The notes under the pieces: model-generated | Told to the model about the DNA's origin: nothing | The model's database searches: none | The model's input: only the letters and a program-made list of their open reading frames with translations | Origin: Candidatus Thiodiazotropha sp. (ex Gloverina cf. vestifex) | Lineage (GTDB): Bacteria; Pseudomonadota; Gammaproteobacteria; Chromatiales; Chromatiaceae | Reading direction: 5' to 3' | Assembly: GCA_025656435.1 (NCBI GenBank) | Contig: JAHXHT010000140.1 | Coordinates: forward strand, 1 to 6,288 | DNA: 6,288 bases | Made by a program: the position numbers and the translations under genes | Shown here: positions 6,148-6,288 of the stretch, in pieces | Layout: each line of letters begins with the position of its first letter | Numbering within the stretch: the stretch's first letter is position 1

Positions 6148-6288
6148 ACAAGCGTGTCGCTACCTCGTGAAAGATTTTGGGACATCCGAGTCCCCAAGAT
6201 CGACTCGCCAACGCGACAGCCGTTATGCCCCGACCGTCCTGCGTCCGCCACGATTCCGTATTGCACATTGCAGCAGAGCTGCTTGTGC
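6148..6288. other. Unrelated DNA after the sensor break, possible mobile-element end
   Basis: From about 6148 the sequence no longer fits the CHASE gene. It contains an imperfect inverted repeat, TTGGGAC (6177-6183) with GTCCCCAA (6190-6197, one bulged C), about 30 bases inside the junction. A plus-strand ATG at 6225 opens a frame (MPRPSCVRHDSVLHIAAELL) to the window end, and on the minus strand another frame ends with a TAA at 6225-6223. Neither is recognised. A subterminal hairpin next to a break in a gene is what an insertion sequence end would look like, but no known terminal repeat or transposase can be named. Confidence 0.35.

Larger units (their letters stand above)
5831..6288 (+). pseudogene. 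CHASE-domain membrane sensor, 5' part only, broken at about 6147
   Basis: The first 106 codons encode the beginning of a periplasmic-sensing signal protein. A short cytoplasmic end is followed by a membrane helix at about residues 14-29, then a CHASE domain start with family-typical text: LRARLEGEINSTLHLTRGL, AYVAINPEVDSDEFDALASEI and NIRNIG. CHASE domains bind small ligands outside the membrane and sit in front of GGDEF/EAL, histidine kinase or cyclase outputs; which one this had cannot be seen. After NIRNIG, where family members as I recall them go on with something like LAPDN and an aromatic/Pro-rich stretch, none of the three frames continues the domain, although the frame stays open to the window end with an Arg/Ser/Pro-rich tail. 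The start is ambiguous. ATG at 5831 has no ribosome binding site, whereas TTG at 5852 has GGGAG seven bases upstream and fits a -10 box at 5818. Either keeps the membrane helix. Confidence 0.75.

Noticed and set aside
5849..6268. 139-codon minus-strand frame over the sensor gene
   Set aside because: It is antisense to a clear CHASE domain sequence and has no family-like residues; it is a shadow.

Overview
The window looks like chromosomal DNA of a free-living or symbiotic gammaproteobacterium. The basis is the E. coli-like glyoxalase I, a DUF2959 lipoprotein of the kind seen in Vibrio/Shewanella-type genomes, the dGTPase, a CHASE-domain sensor, intermediate G+C, and a palindromic repeat of the CCCTCACCCCAACCCTCTCCC kind. 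A sulfur-oxidising lineage would fit, but nothing here proves it.

Layout. Bases 43-378 (+) encode a small unrecognised protein with two membrane segments. Three genes then lie head to tail on the minus strand, read from right to left: a DUF2959 lipoprotein (3067-2419), a PiT-family phosphate transporter (2358-820) and glyoxalase I, gloA (776-392). The phosphate transporter is intact. In both DUF2959 and gloA, one surplus base breaks the reading frame; removing it restores a full-length family member. After a 323-base gap holding a palindromic two-unit repeat, the plus strand carries an EamA/DMT-family drug or metabolite exporter (3391-4278) and dgt, a dGTP triphosphohydrolase (4339-5703). The last gene, from 5831 (or 5852), is the 5' part of a membrane sensor with a CHASE domain. 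Its similarity to the family stops abruptly at about 6147, and the last 140 bases look like unrelated DNA, possibly the end of a mobile element.

How the genes relate. This is mostly housekeeping and membrane transport: phosphate uptake, methylglyoxal detoxification, dNTP pool control and export. I see no defence system, CRISPR array, phage or secondary-metabolite cluster. The main points of interest are the two single-base frameshifts of the same sign in neighbouring minus-strand genes, the broken sensor at the right edge, and a repeat with base-pair covariation between its two halves that also supplies the ribosome binding site of the exporter gene. Two frameshifts and one broken gene in 6.3 kb could mean a genome under decay (as in symbionts) or indel errors in a draft assembly; the sequence alone cannot separate these.
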